Shown in pieces: positions 32,338 to 47,000 of a stretch of DNA of 64,000 bases (its first letter is position 1; the number at the start of each line of letters is the position of its first letter). Made by a program: the position numbers and the translations under genes. Under the pieces are notes generated by a model. That model was not told the origin of the DNA. It made no database searches and was given only the letters and a program-made list of their open reading frames with translations. This DNA comes from Heterobilharzia americana (lineage: Eukaryota; Platyhelminthes; Trematoda; Strigeidida; Schistosomatidae). Location of the stretch: contig OX104127.1 of the NCBI GenBank assembly GCA_944470555.2, positions 140,696,786 to 140,760,785 of the forward strand, in the 5' to 3' direction.

Positions 32338-35300
32338 TTATTCAACAAGAATTTTTCTTCGTTTATTATCATCTTTAACAACTGGTTGTCTTTTCCGTTT
32401 GCCAATAAGTATTTTCTTGGTGCTACTTTTTGGCAAAGGTGGTGTCTTGACATTGTGTTTAGGCTTATTATTAAGTCCATTCTGACGAGATGTCTTCTTA
32501 TTTTTCTGCTTTGGCTTACTCTTTTCGTTAGGCACAGATTCAGTTATATTGTTTTTCAAGTTTTGTTTCATTAAAGCCTTTTCTCTTCGCTTTTGTTGAC
32601 GTTGTCTCTTTAATTCCCTTTTTAGATGAAGCTTTTCTTCACGACTTTCAGACAGCGACAATAATCTATAACACAGAATTAAATGCAATATATTTATATA
32701 ACTATTAATGATGGTGACACAAATGAAAGAGTTGAAAGTTATGAGGAAAAATTATTCAAGTGACATTGAATGTGAAATGGCGGAGAATATTTTTAGCTCA
32801 AATGGACAGTCTTGGTTTTCATTGTGTTCTCTTAGCTGGGTTGCTTAATCGTGAAGCTTTCATTGTCTTTCTAGACGACATCATCAGCACTAACTTGAGT
32901 ATGAAGTGAGCTGTCAACAGCTCTCCGTGAGTGGTTCATTAGCTTGCCCTGACGAACTAGTTTGTGATTAGAAACAACTAATCACAAACCAGTTCGTCAG
33001 GGCAAGCTAATGAACCACTCACGGAGAGCTGTTGACAGCTCACTTCATACTCAAGTTAGTGCTGATGATGTCGTCTAGAAAGACAATGAAAGCTTCACGA
33101 TTAAACAACCCAGCTCAGAGAACACAAGACGTTAGATCTAAACAAGATGGTCTAAGAGAGAAGTATCCTCGAGAATGTGAAATAATCAACACGATTCAGT
33201 ATAGCGATAACAAGTGCGCATATTGTATGAGGGTAAAGTTTAGCAACCGGTTAAGTCGAGTTCTTAGATGTATAGAGAAATAAACTAGAATAAATAGTAA
33301 GAACTATTTAACTAATTCAGAGTGAAAACAACACAAGTATATATGAAACTTACCCAAACTTACGACCATTTTCGCGTAATAAATTTAAAAAGCGTCGAGC
33401 GGAAAACCTGATACATTTTTGTGTTGATGGAAATTTCTCAAGGAGTTTCACAATATTTTCTTGGAAAAACTAAGAAAAAAGAAAAGATAACAAGTATTCT
33501 TTAATTCATCGACAAAAAGACTTTCATGTACACTAAGTTTGGTGTATGGTCTTGTGTACTGATGTAACTAATGTTATCATTTGAAGCAGGCATATATTCC
33601 ATGTGCTATTTTAGTCCCTATTTCTTTTTGTGATTTAAATTTTTGTTTCGACTGAAAGAAACACTACCGACTGGGTTATACATAACATCTTTTATGCATC
33701 CCTTCTTCTTTCACAAAAATTTACCTGTAGGTCTGGATGAAAGCCTACCACCAACGCTTAGACGTAATAAACCAATAACCAGAATCTCGAGCTATCGCTC
33801 CATAGACTTAAAATGTTAACGTATACAGTAAATTATAATAATTTCGATATTAGGCGATGGTTGAAGGTGAATTGAAAGTATGGGTCACGACAGAATTGGA
33901 ACCAATGGCCTCCAGGGTTACCGGTTCGATGCTCTACCAACCTAGCTACGAATTCAAATGGTAGTCGCACACTGCACTTGGTGATTTAAACAAGATTAAA
34001 GTCTGGTCAGCAGTTGTTTTAGTTGATAGAGTTATAGGTCAGTAATCCGGAGGCTGCTGGTTCGAATCCTCCTGCGGCTCACATTTTCATCTTACCTTCA
34101 ATCATCAACCAGTATCAATAATACAAACCTATCAAACCACAGTTATCTCCCTTAGTTAAACTGATATAATATTTTGAATACAATAAGTAAACGCAGTACA
34201 TGAATATATATCAGAACCACGAATAAAAAGTAGTATGGTCGAAACTAAAAGATTGTGAGTGTACATCAAAAGTACTCTCCCCTTTACCAAAACAATATAA
34301 CCAAGAATTATTTTATCCAATAGGATGCATGACTCTATATACTCAAAATAGTTGTTCGTAGTAAAGAAACATTTCGGAATTGGTGGTAATTCGTTTATCT
34401 CCCGTAATATTTCTTTTCTACGATTGTAAATAACTTAGGTCTGGTTAGATTATTGTCAATTATGTAGAAAACATAGTAAAAGTGTAGTGCAGCTAACAGA
34501 ACAAACGGATAGATATTTCAATGGATTAGGTAAACTTTACAACACCAACATGAACTTTTTTACAGAGCTGAACATGCACTGGGGTGAACTTCAATAGATG
34601 ATGTTTAATCTGACTGAAAGAGCACATTTTTCGGCTGATAACTTAATGTACGATGTAATAATCTACAAACTCAATGTAACACATTCAATACAATATACAA
34701 TATACAGTACAATATACTGAGACGGTAAGTCAGTTGACATGGTTGTGAACCTTCATTGACTGAGATGGTTGGGGCATGTGTTATGTAAGCCAAACTACCG
34801 TCTATCTCGTCACACAATGTTGGCCGAAGTAGGTTCAGGCTGGAAAAAGGTCCGAGATGGCCAGACTAAAACACAGGACCAGTGTATGAAGTGTTTGACT
34901 GTTGGTTTGAGCCATGTGTGGCGATGCAGACTAGCCGGTTGGGGTCCACGGAACAAGAGGAACCAGTGGTTGGAGACTCCAGGCGATATGGTTTAGAACC
35001 GATGTCAGTGGCTCAGATGTATACACACATTACCCTTATCTTAATGTTATAGTGAATCTCACCATTTTCTAATTCTTCTTTTCTCTCTCTTAGTACTTTA
35101 TATTTATTCTGACTGAATTTTTGTTCCTTCATCTTCCACTTGACTGCCTTGTTACTTGATGTACCGATATGAGCTGTGGGTCGTTACGCAGTAATGCCTG
35201 GTCCTATGTTGATTTGAATGGATAGATGGACACACAATATATTGTGAAAATATTCCCTTGATTTGAAGCTTAACAGAAGAAAAGAAATCAGCGACACTTG

Positions 35301-36100
35301 TCTATTTCTAAGAACTTTCTTTTATCCTTCATAGTTAATTCATATCTTGAATATGTACTGAGTACCCACAGTAATAATGAGAGCGGTACTTTTAAAATCG
35401 AGCAGTACGCTTGTCGATTTCACTCCAAGATCAAACCAATTTACTTTTCTATTCAATAATTTGATCCAGAATTTGCAAGTCATTCAAAGAAGTAATATTG
35501 CACTCTACACATATTCAGGCTTAGTAAGACGAATATCAAAACACTTTCAGCAGCTTAAAATAATTCTTGTAATGGTAGAATCTAGGAATCTTGAAATCCA
35601 AATAATTAGAAAAATATGAGGTATCAATATGTGAAATTATTCGCGAATAAGTTTCCACTATGCATAAAGAACAGCATATCAACTTACTATAGGTAAAGTA
35701 TCCTTATCAACCTTTACAAGGCACATCATTAATTCAAATAAGGGTAAGGTTATATTAGGCTGATTGTACCAAATATTACTGTCAATTGAACATTGGTTAA
35801 TCTTTATTGTTTCTTGTAACAGTTCAGCTAGTTTGATGCTTAGATCTTTAAACATATTCACAGTCTCTAAATCACACATTGGTGATTTAATCACGTGAAT
35901 AACCATTTTAAACAAATTAAGAAGGTTACAGTTTTCAAAGGCGCCAATTTTAATCTTTTGTATATCTTCCACTCCTTTGATAATTTTTTTGCAGGCTTTT
36001 ATTGTAGTTTTGATCAACAATTTTGAAGCCATAACTGTAAACGCCTAAACATTTCAAAAAGAGCATTGTTATCAATAAACGTACGAGATTTTAAGTAAAG

Positions 36101-36156
<56 letters not shown>

Positions 36157-37632
36157 GGACCAGATGGAATACCGCCAGAAGCACTGAAAACAGATGCAGA
36201 GACAACAGCGGCCATGCTCACACCACTATTGCAGAAGGTGTGGAAGGAAGAGAAGGTACCTGACGATTGGAAGAAGGGTTACCTTGTCAAACTGCCGAAG
36301 AAGGGAGACCTCAGTGCTTGCAAGAACTGGCGCGGAATCACTCTACTGTCCACCCCAAGTAAAATATTAAGCCGCATCATCCTGGAGAGGCTAAGGGATG
36401 CACTGGATTCAAAACTACGACCGGAACAGGCAGGCTTCAGGAAGTACAAATCATGTGCAGACCAAATTGCAACGCTTCGTATCATCATAGAACAGAGCAT
36501 AGAATGGCAATCAGCTCTATACCTCAACTTCATCGACTTTGAGAAGGCCTTTGACAGCGTCGACCGAGAAGTAATTTGGAAACTACTTCAATACTACGGA
36601 GTACCGCAAACCTTTATCCGCCTCATTCAACAACTATATGAAGATGCCACATGCCAAGTAATCCACAATGGGAAGCTCAGTGATGCCTTTGAAGTGAAGA
36701 CAGGAGTGAAACAAGGTTGCCTACTATCCCCCATGATATTCCTTATTGTGGTGGACTGGATCATGCAGCAAACAGTAGGCAGCGAGAAGAGGGGGATACA
36801 CTGGACGACGGAAAAGAACCTAGAAGACTTGGATTTCGCCGATGACTTATGCCTAATGTCACATAAACTTGAAGATCTGCAGGCAAAAACTAACAAGTTG
36901 ATAGAAGAGGCAGCGAAGACGGGACTTCAGGTGAATATAGAGAAGACAGAAGTGATGAAGATACCGCACCACCACCATCAACAACAACAACAACAAACTC
37001 CAATCACCGTCAACGGGAGAAACTTAAAGGAAGTAACCTCCTTCACTTATCTAGGAAGCACTGTTTCAACTACAGGCGGGACGGACGAGGACGTCAAAGT
37101 CAGAATCGGGAAAGCAAGACAGGCGTTCATTAGCCTGAAACCAGTGTGGAGATCTTCTGCACTCAGCATGCGGAACAAGATACGGATTTTCAACACCAAC
37201 GTCAAGTCAGTGCTCTTGTATGGCTCAGAGACTTGGCGCATCACGAAAGGTATTTCCAATAAACTACAGACATTCATCAACAACTGCTTACGCTCGCTGC
37301 TGAAGATCAGATGGCCAGAAAGAATAAGCAACAAGGAACTCTGGGAACGAACCAACCAAGAACCTATCACGCAACAAATATGCAGGAAGAAGTGGAGATG
37401 GATTGGCCATGCACTGAGAAGGCCGACGGAGGACATCACGCGTCAGGCCCTCGAGTGGAATCCCCATGGGAAGCGACGAGTTGGACGTCCGAGGGTGACA
37501 TGGAGGAGGTCGTGCGAGCAGGAAATGAGAGCTTCTGGGCTGTCGTGGGACCAGGTTCAAAAGATCTCAGAGAACAGAGGTCACTGGAGGCGTGCTGCTG
37601 AAGCCCTATGTTCCACTAGGAACCCAAGGGAC

Positions 37633-37718
<86 letters not shown>

Positions 37719-40700
37719 AAAGTAGTATTCGTCATGGAATAACATCAGTCATAGGGGCCATCAAAAATTTGGACAGCTGTTTTATCCCAGTATGCGGCTC
37801 CTCAGCAGAACACACGGCCCTGCCAGGAGTCGAACTCAGGACTTTCAGATCTCCCGGTGAACGCGTAAATTATTCATCCACTGTATTGGTGTTCAATGGC
37901 TCGCAGTTCTCTACTGCCATCTCATACTAAGACGGAACAGCTGTCCAGTGCTGTCAGGTTTGGAATGGTTCTTCAACTATGATGAGAACTACTTTGAAAT
38001 AATTCTTAGCTTGTTTAATAAAGTGATGAGAGAGGAACAAATTCAAAGAAAACGTTCCCGTCTATTCATCACACTTTATAAATGTAGATTGAAGATATGT
38101 TAGTAGATAGTTTCTCGACAATCATGAAAGATAAGATTATATTGTAGCAACGAATATGCAGCAGATTTACGGAATGAATGCGATAATAATCTATTTATTT
38201 TTGAGATGAATGGGGATTTTTAATTTAGAAGTAGTATTCATCATGAACTGACATCAGTTGAGGAACCATTGAAAATCTAGGAGCACTGGACAGCTGTTTC
38301 GTCCTAGTATGGGACTTCTCAGCAGTGCGCACTCACGACCCGGGCAGTCCATGATGAATACTACTTCTAAATAATCTATTTCATAACAACAAAATAACCT
38401 AATAATATATTGAAATCTTGACTGACTAACTCAACGTAGAACCTCGCACACAGGTGCATTGACTCGAGTTGCCATGCTTCACGAAGAACATATGGGGTAG
38501 TAAAAGGAGTGATATCAAAGAAGATAAAGTAGTGTGAAAGAATAAACAATCTGGAGACAGCGGTTAGTACAAATATTCAGGCTTTAGAAGATGTCAAGAA
38601 GTGAATACATCTGCGTCACTGCGACAGATTTTCAACAATGTCACCAAAGTCAATCTTCAAACACTGATTCATTGAACATAGGGGATGTCAACCACAGCTC
38701 AGATCAACAGTAAGAGACTTTATCGACAGGTGGTAAGTCTAGGTATGGCCACTGTGAATCTTTTTCCAACCTAATCCAACTTCTCCTAGCATGATACATT
38801 GAGGTAGTAGGCGATGGTTCGGCATGGGCAGTACAACGATAAAACAAACGATGTTATAATTTATTTACAACCAGGAGTACTGTATTAAGGCGACAAAAAA
38901 GCGAAAGTGTTTTAATTTCTTAAACATATTATAGAGGTAGTTTGTGTTTGTCTCTTCAATTACACAAAAAAGGGGGACCATTAACTGTAGTCAACTAACT
39001 AACTACTCACCTGACAATGATTGATTAGATTAAAGAAAAGCGTAGGTTGAGCATTGTGTTTACACAGAACTTCATGAAGTCGCTCTAATAAATATTCAGA
39101 TACAGTTGACTCCAAATCAGGATAGTCTGTTTTCAACGGTGTAATACTTCGATACTATACAGATTAAGAATAAGAAGAAAAATCAGTTTTACAAAAGAAT
39201 AAGAAAAAAGAAGGATATTAAAACTCAAAAAAGACTTAAAAGACTTACAATAAACTCCACAATATTCGATAATAGTTCAATATATTGAGAAGGTGCATTC
39301 ACTAAAAATCAATGGTTGGAATAATGAGATAAGTTAATGAACAGTCAAAAATACCAACTATGCAGAGATAATTAAGACAATTAACAACTAAAAGATATAC
39401 AAAGATATAGTGAATAATTGCATACTGGGTTATAAACAGTGCAGCTGTGGTTTAATCGTCTAGATAGTCGACATTCAACTAATGGGTCACAGGTCCAAAC
39501 CCCGTTTCATTTACCGAGGTTTGAGCAGTGAGATAGTAGGAGTGGCTCATTAGAATTTGTTATTATTAGAACACAGACATAGTACCAAGGAACAAGGCAC
39601 CAAAAAAAAATGCGTTACACAAAATAATATAACAACATTATGAAGACATAAAGCGAAGGGAAGGGGATAAAAAGAGAAAAACACAATAAGAATAGAATAA
39701 TCAGAAAGGCAGTTCAATGTGATACATTCAGAACAAAACAAGGAAGCTATAGCATAACCGCTCACTGGTCTCGATTCTGAGCCATATCTGATACCGTTTC
39801 AAGCTACTGAGTTGAGTGATCTCTTGGACCTCAATCCAAGGAGTCGTAATGTACCAACAGATGCTAACCTGATGCAACTACTCTTCATCCCACGATGCTA
39901 CATTTCTGTTCCACAACGCATTTTATACAAAATATATGAAGACTAATGATGTTATCTGATTATTCGGCAGGTTAGCCCTCCAGTAGTCAGTCCCCCAAGA
40001 AGTGCTTGTAGGTGAAATACAAGCACTTTCATAAGTGACAAGTATGTCATGAATAACAATTTTGGATAAAATTCTAATAAAATAACAAGATGATACTTAC
40101 TCATTTTTGTATCATCTACAAATGACTTCATAATCTTTTGAAGATGTGCTTGTTGATCAGTAGATTTAAGCGATTCAATAAATTCAGATTGAGTTCTTTG
40201 TGACCTGAAATGACACTTTTTTACTGTATGAACAATACGAGACAATGGAGGAACATCACCGTAGTGAGCAATAAAACGTGTTTTCCTCTTTTCCTTCTGA
40301 TTAACAATCAGTTTATCTGAACCTGAAACACTTCGTGATTTAGCCATTTCATATTCAATAGACCCTTTGCCTATATCGATGACAAGTTGAAGAGTGTGCT
40401 GTAGTAAAGTAGAATGAAAAAAAGAGATAATGTAGCGTGTTTTTTTTCCAACTCATTACTTTAGTGTTATTGCTTGTATTAAACCATCGTTGATTGGACC
40501 GAATTGATCAGTCTCTGTTGGCATATGGGCTCCTGTGCGGATGCCTTGATATTGCCTGTGCATCCTGGATTCCACTGCTAGCCACTGTCTATCATTACTT
40601 TTGTATTTATATCTGCTAATGAATGTAATATGAAATAAATCAATGAATAGTGTTTTTCCGTATAAAAATAATGCAACTTGTCGATGCACGAACTGTCAGT

Positions 40701-40966
40701 GCATGAATGATTATAAGGATTTGAAAAACAATTAGTCCTCTTTTTATGAATTTCAATAATGTAATTAGAAGACGTAGATGATCTGAAAAAAATGTGATGT
40801 ATTTGCGCTATACACTTCGAACAATCTCATCATGTACGAAAATTGGAAGTGGGGGAAGGATAAGTGTGATATAATAATAAGAAAGAGAATGAAAGGTGAT
40901 AAGATAAAGTAATATGATAAAATAAGCATTACCAAAGTAGGCTTAGCGTAGGAACAAACTGTTTTT

Positions 40967-41017
<51 letters not shown>

Positions 41018-44000
41018 GAGGGGTTAAATTTATTTATGGCTAGCGCCTCAACAAACTTAAGTATACGCCCCTGACAGTTTCTATACAAAATTGTAAAGGC
41101 TGTTTTAATATCAATCCTGTAACCCTTATCAATGATATTATTTTGTAATGGATGATGATGGTCGTCTGCCACCTGTGTTTATCGATGTTTGTGAATCCAG
41201 ATGCTTTTGTAGCCGTTTTGGAACATGTTTCCCTACTCTCAAGTGCATATCACGATTAGTCCTCCCTAATGTATGTTTTTCCACATACACATATGTAAAT
41301 TTATAAACGCAGTGGGATATGACGCAATCGTTTATACAGCGTTGAGGTCTATGTTGCAGCAGGTGTTTGGTATTCTCAACTACGATAAGCTTAGCTGCAT
41401 AGTACGCTTCGCTAACAGCATACCTTAACCTTCGTTTTAATATTATGGTGTTAGATTCTTCCGTGTGGTAAAGCGATGTAAACGCATTTCTTCGAAACAG
41501 AGTACAGATTAGATTTCGATCCTGGCTGATTTTTGTAGTGGTTTATGAACTTCAATGGATATCCATTTTCCATTAATGTTTCCGTTAGTATTTTGATATC
41601 ATCATTTTTGCTAGGTGATATTTACATGTCACACATTGAAGGCTTGACCGGCCACCTCATCAGTAAAGTTACTCTCTATAACAGATATGTTGACGATATA
41701 ATCGTGATATGTGATAAGCATGAAGATGCTAAATGTTTGTTAGAAAGACTTGATACCGTACAAAACAACATAAGCTAACATGTGAAGAAGATAAAGAAAA
41801 CCTTCTGCTGTTCTTAGATATACTCCTAGGTCGTAGAAATGATGGTAGCATCTTCATGCTTATCACATATCACGATTATATCGTCAACATATCTGTTATA
41901 GAGAGTAACTTTACTGATGAGGTGGCCGGTCAAGCCTTCAATGTGTGACATGTAAATATCACCTAGCAAAAATGATGATATCAAAATACTAACGGAAACA
42001 TTAATGGAAAATGGATATCCATTGAAGTTCATAAACCACTACAAAAATCAGCCAGGATCGAAATCTAATCTGTACTCTGTTTCGAAGAAATGCGTTTACA
42101 TCGCTTTACCACACGGAAGAATCTAACACCATAATATTAAAACGAAGGTTAAGGTATGCTGTTAGCGAAGCGTACTATGCAGCTAAGCTTATCGTAGTTG
42201 AGAATACCAAACACCTGCTGCAACATAGACCTCAACGCTGTATAAACGATTGCGTCACATCCCACTGCGTTTATAAATTTACATATGTGTATGTGGAAAA
42301 ACATACATTAGGGAGGACTAATCGTGATATGCACTTGAGAGTAGGGAAACATGTTCCAAAACGGCTACAAAAGCATCTGGATTCACAAACATCGATAAAC
42401 GCAGGTGGCAGACGACCATCATCATCTATTGCAAAATAATATTGATAAGGGTTACAGGATTGATATTAAAACAGCCTTTACAATTTTGTATAGAAACTGT
42501 CAGGGCGTATACTTAAGTTTGTTGAGGCGCTAGCCATAAATAAATTTAACCCCTCATTGTGTGTGTGTGCAAAAACAGTTTGTTCCTACGCTAAGCCTAC
42601 TTTGGTAATGCTTATTTTATCGTATTACTTTATCTTATCTTTTCATCTTTCATTCTCTTCCTTATTATATCATACTAGTCCTTCTCCGACTTCCGGATTA
42701 CATATGAATATACTACTATGAAGAATAAACAATCAAGGCTAAATTAACGATATGTAGTTTAATAATTGGATGTGAACAGTATGTCATACACTACTAGAGA
42801 CTTACCAACAAAAGTTGAGGCTCTGAACAATACTGTAGAATACATTCGATCAAATCAAAGCATCTATAATATGAAAAATGGAATAGACTATTTAGAGTAT
42901 ACACAAATTATGGAATAACAGAGAGAATGAAGGTATACCAGTTTTCCTGGTCCTTTGAAGCTGAGTACATCGGTCATACCATGCGCCCGCTTGTGAAACA
43001 CACTCGAAAACACTAGCCTAGCTAAGCAAAAAGCAGAAATCCATCTTCAGCTGAATAACAGAACACCTTAAGACTTCAGACCACTTAGCTACTTTTGAAA
43101 ACTCTTTTAAAGTCTTCTAAAAGGTTCGATTAAGCATTTCGGTACAGCTGATGCGCAAGCCATCCGGAAGTTCAGACCAGCGCTGTGTCTAAAAAAGTAT
43201 GTCGAACTTTAGTCTTAGCCACGGACATCATAAAGCTTCGACTGTCCCCGTACTATATAATCACATTTATATTCTTAATTCCTCGTTTATTTCCCTACTT
43301 TAGACTTCCATTTGTATTAAGTAACTCGCTTTCTTAGCTGGATATATTTTGAACCCTGACTGGAAATAATTCTCGAATGTTTTAATCTTTGTGATAAATT
43401 GACGAATGAACAGCTTATTAAATGACTTCGTCGGGAAGAAACATTTCTATCTTCACTGCAACCGTCTGTTTTTTCCTATGATCAAGTGGGTGTATTCCAC
43501 CGCTTAAAGAAAAAAATATTTAAAATAGTATCATTCAGTTTTTCAAAACAACATGACTGTCACAAAGTGAAGTAACACTTTACATTTTGTTATATTGATC
43601 GTGGTGACTAGCAGAGGAATCCAGGAAGTGCGTTTCATCCTATTTTGGACTCGTCAGCTGGATGTACCTGCACCCAAGTGAGTGATGTTGTATCAACAAT
43701 TGATACCCATTTAAAAGAGGTGGCTGTCGTACCCCAGTGGATAACGCTCTGGTGTTTGAAGCGAAGAGTACTGGGTTCGAGCCATAGAGGGAACAACACT
43801 GCTCACTGGGGTGCAGGTACATCCAGCTGACTAATGAGTCCCAAATAGGACGAGAAGCGCATCCTGAATTCCTTTGCTAGTCACCTAGATCGATATAACA
43901 TCATGAATATTTAGCAGTATAGAGGCATCCGCATAGGAGCTCATCTGCCAACAGAGGTCGGGCAATTCAGCCCTGAATAGCAACGGGCAATTACAAGTAT

Positions 44001-47000
44001 CATAACAATTTTAGTTTATATTGTGTAAAAACCCAGTCATAAGATTACCTCATTTTTAATTGGCCAAGTGTGCGGGCTTGATCTGCGACTATTCGTTGAG
44101 GTGTTCGCATGTGAACACGGAAAGCAGCTGCCAATGCTTCATTACGTGCAAACATTTCAGCATCTGTAAAATCTTTACAATCATTATTATTACTATCATT
44201 GTCTTCGCAATCCAATGCAGCTGGACCAAGAGCAGCACGTACACTATTTTTAATCTGATTTAGTTCATTCTCGTCAATATCGATCTCCTCTTCAAGTGCA
44301 TCAGAGTCAGAATCATCTGAACCTGTTAGAGTAATAATAATGAGGTTTTTTTCTAAGAATACTAAAAACTTATAGTAAATTAGGGGCTTAAAAAAAATTT
44401 ACCTTTTCAGAAGTAGAAAAACAGACAAAATCAACATAGAACCTAGCATTACTGCGTATTAGTTCAAGTTAGCACACTTCATATCAGTACATCAAGTGAG
44501 AATTCACTCAGATGAAAGATCAAGAAATAAAAAAAGCAATCAGAAGTGATAGTAAGTCACTAAAATTGAGCAAAGAACAATGAGACAGTATTGAAATTCA
44601 ATATGGCGATTCAGAAGAAAATGAATGATATGTGGATTCATATCCACCATTGACATCGATTCTGAACCATATCACCTAGACTCTTTAACAACTGGTCCCG
44701 GTTGTCATGCAGAATGTGTAACTTATCATTCTTACCACAATTAATTCCTGTTTGGTTGAATACCTATTGTTTGATTGTCGAATCCCATGTTAATCAGTTA
44801 TTATTTTGCTTTATACTACTCTTAAGGTAACCAACTATGTAACATCACCTGCAACATCAGTTTTTCTATACGCATACCTAATAATTATCTATGGACACTC
44901 TAAGTGTATGCTATTATTATATCTGGATTTCACATTTACAGGTTGAACCTGATGAGACTTTAATATTGTCTCGAACTAGTTTTCTGTCTACTATTGATCA
45001 TGAAAATTTTCCGAGAGTTAAACTGGTCCAGAATTGAAACAGACTAACAAAATCAACGTAGAACCTCGCAAAGAAGTGCATCGGTTCAGTCTGGCACGAT
45101 TCACAGTAGCTTACAATGAACAAGTGCATAGTAAAGAGCAATATCAAAGTAGGCAAAGTTATGTGAGAGATTAGACAATTAGCACGAATATTCAAGCATT
45201 AGACGACGTCAAAGAGTAGATACATCTGCGTCACTGTGACAGATTTCAGCCGTGTCACCAAGGGTCAGTCTCCAACTACTGATTCCTAACGTTTCAGTGA
45301 TCCTAAATACGCAGTCTGCATCTCCCAACACGGCTCATACCAACGGTAAGAGACTTTATCGACAGGTGGTAAGTTTTGGTCTGGTTACTGTGAATCCTCG
45401 TCCAACCTAATCCAAGTTCTCCTTGCACTGCACGTTGAGGTAGGTAGTGGATCAGCTTGCACAATACATGTCCAAGCCATTTCAGTCGATGAAGGTTCAT
45501 AACCTCATTCATCGATTAGGCTATCTTGCCTAGTACCCTTCGTCTGACCTCAACGTTGCTCATACGGTGATTTCACCAAACGCGAGCAATACACCGACGA
45601 TAGAAACCTGTAGCCGCTTTACGTCTTCTGCTTTCAGCGGTCATGTCACGACGTTATAACACGGCAGAACGGACTTTAGTGCAGTATACCCGTCCTTTGA
45701 TAGACAGTCGGAGCCAAAGATGATACCAGTTGGTAAATGCCTTACGGGCCTTCTGTATCAGGGCTCAGATTTCGTCAGCGACTAGCCTGTTCAGGTCGAT
45801 GCGACTCTCCAATTAAGTGAAGTGGTCAATCTATCCCACCACTTTACTCCCTATCATGACATTGGGAGTACTTGCAGCAGACCAGTCGTGGAGCATCACC
45901 TTGTGTTTGACACACGCGAAACGAATTAAAGAAACTTATGATTGCAGATAGTTTGGATGAATTATAATATTGTGAATGTAAACAAAACAAATCAAGTAAA
46001 AATATCAAAACGACATGCAATGAAACTAACTGTCATCGGAATTTGTTTTCTGATCAAATTCTTCTCCATCGTTGACTTCCTCTGAATCACCGTTTTGCAC
46101 TAACATCTCCTGTTTTGACTGTACTACATTATTTGAATGAGTTATTGAGAACTGAATCAAATCCTCAGTTTCTGATTCCCCGGAATCATCATCATGTTTC
46201 GTACTGTTGGTCTGTTTTGTTGGTCGTGTTTTCAGTATATCACCAATCAGTTTCAAGCAAGATGGATATTCTCCACCTGAAACATTTGTAGTTAAGAATA
46301 CTTTCTCTGTAACCATCTTTTTAAAAGTCAGCCGGCTAGCAGAGCGCAACATACGAACAGGATAGGAAATGGCACTTAAGATCACATCTGTCAGAACTTC
46401 TGACCAATGAGGATCGCCTTCTTCTACAACATTTGATAAACGTCTTTTTCTGCATTCCACCAAGTCATCGAGGAGGCCAACAGTGTCTGCATGATGAATG
46501 AACAAAAATAACAAAGATGAGATTAGAAACATTAGCATATATTGGTTGAAAATAGACATCTCAATACTAATCTGTAAAAAGTAAGTACATTCAAGAGTGT
46601 ATATAACTCAACAACCATATATAGGCTCGTATACAGGGAAACCAGCCACAACTGTTGCGTCAGGGGTAAACAATCAATCAACCTGTGACCAACCAGTTGG
46701 AAGTCTAATGCTTGGACTAATGAACCATAGCGCCGCATCAAAAGACAAATAATAAAGCGGTCTTAAAATGACCACCCCTAGGTTCCATCAGATTCTTCAT
46801 GCGAATCAAATGTTGTGTCAGTGAAAAAATTGCAATGCACACTTCTATTATTTGTTGGTACTTGTAATTCTCCGTTATTCTGGATCGAACTGGTCGATCT
46901 CTGTTGGCATTTGGGCTTTTACGTGGATGCTTCGATATTGTCTGAATATTTATTGTCATAATAATAAACATTCACATAATATCGAGGCATCCTCATAAGA

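Noticed and set aside
33855..34125. Possible tRNA genes
   Set aside because: A- and B-box-like segments are present, but no acceptor stem or complete cloverleaf could be drawn. They are repeated and inverted, so SINE heads are more likely.
36154..37635. Host reverse transcriptase or telomerase gene
   Set aside because: It is a 5'-truncated RTE copy with a (TAA)n tail, sitting inside an intron in antisense.
41545..41640. Start of the + frame MNFNGYPFSINVSV before the RT palm
   Set aside because: This part is the shadow of the - strand Penelope sequence. Only GDIYMSHIEG onward is real RT.
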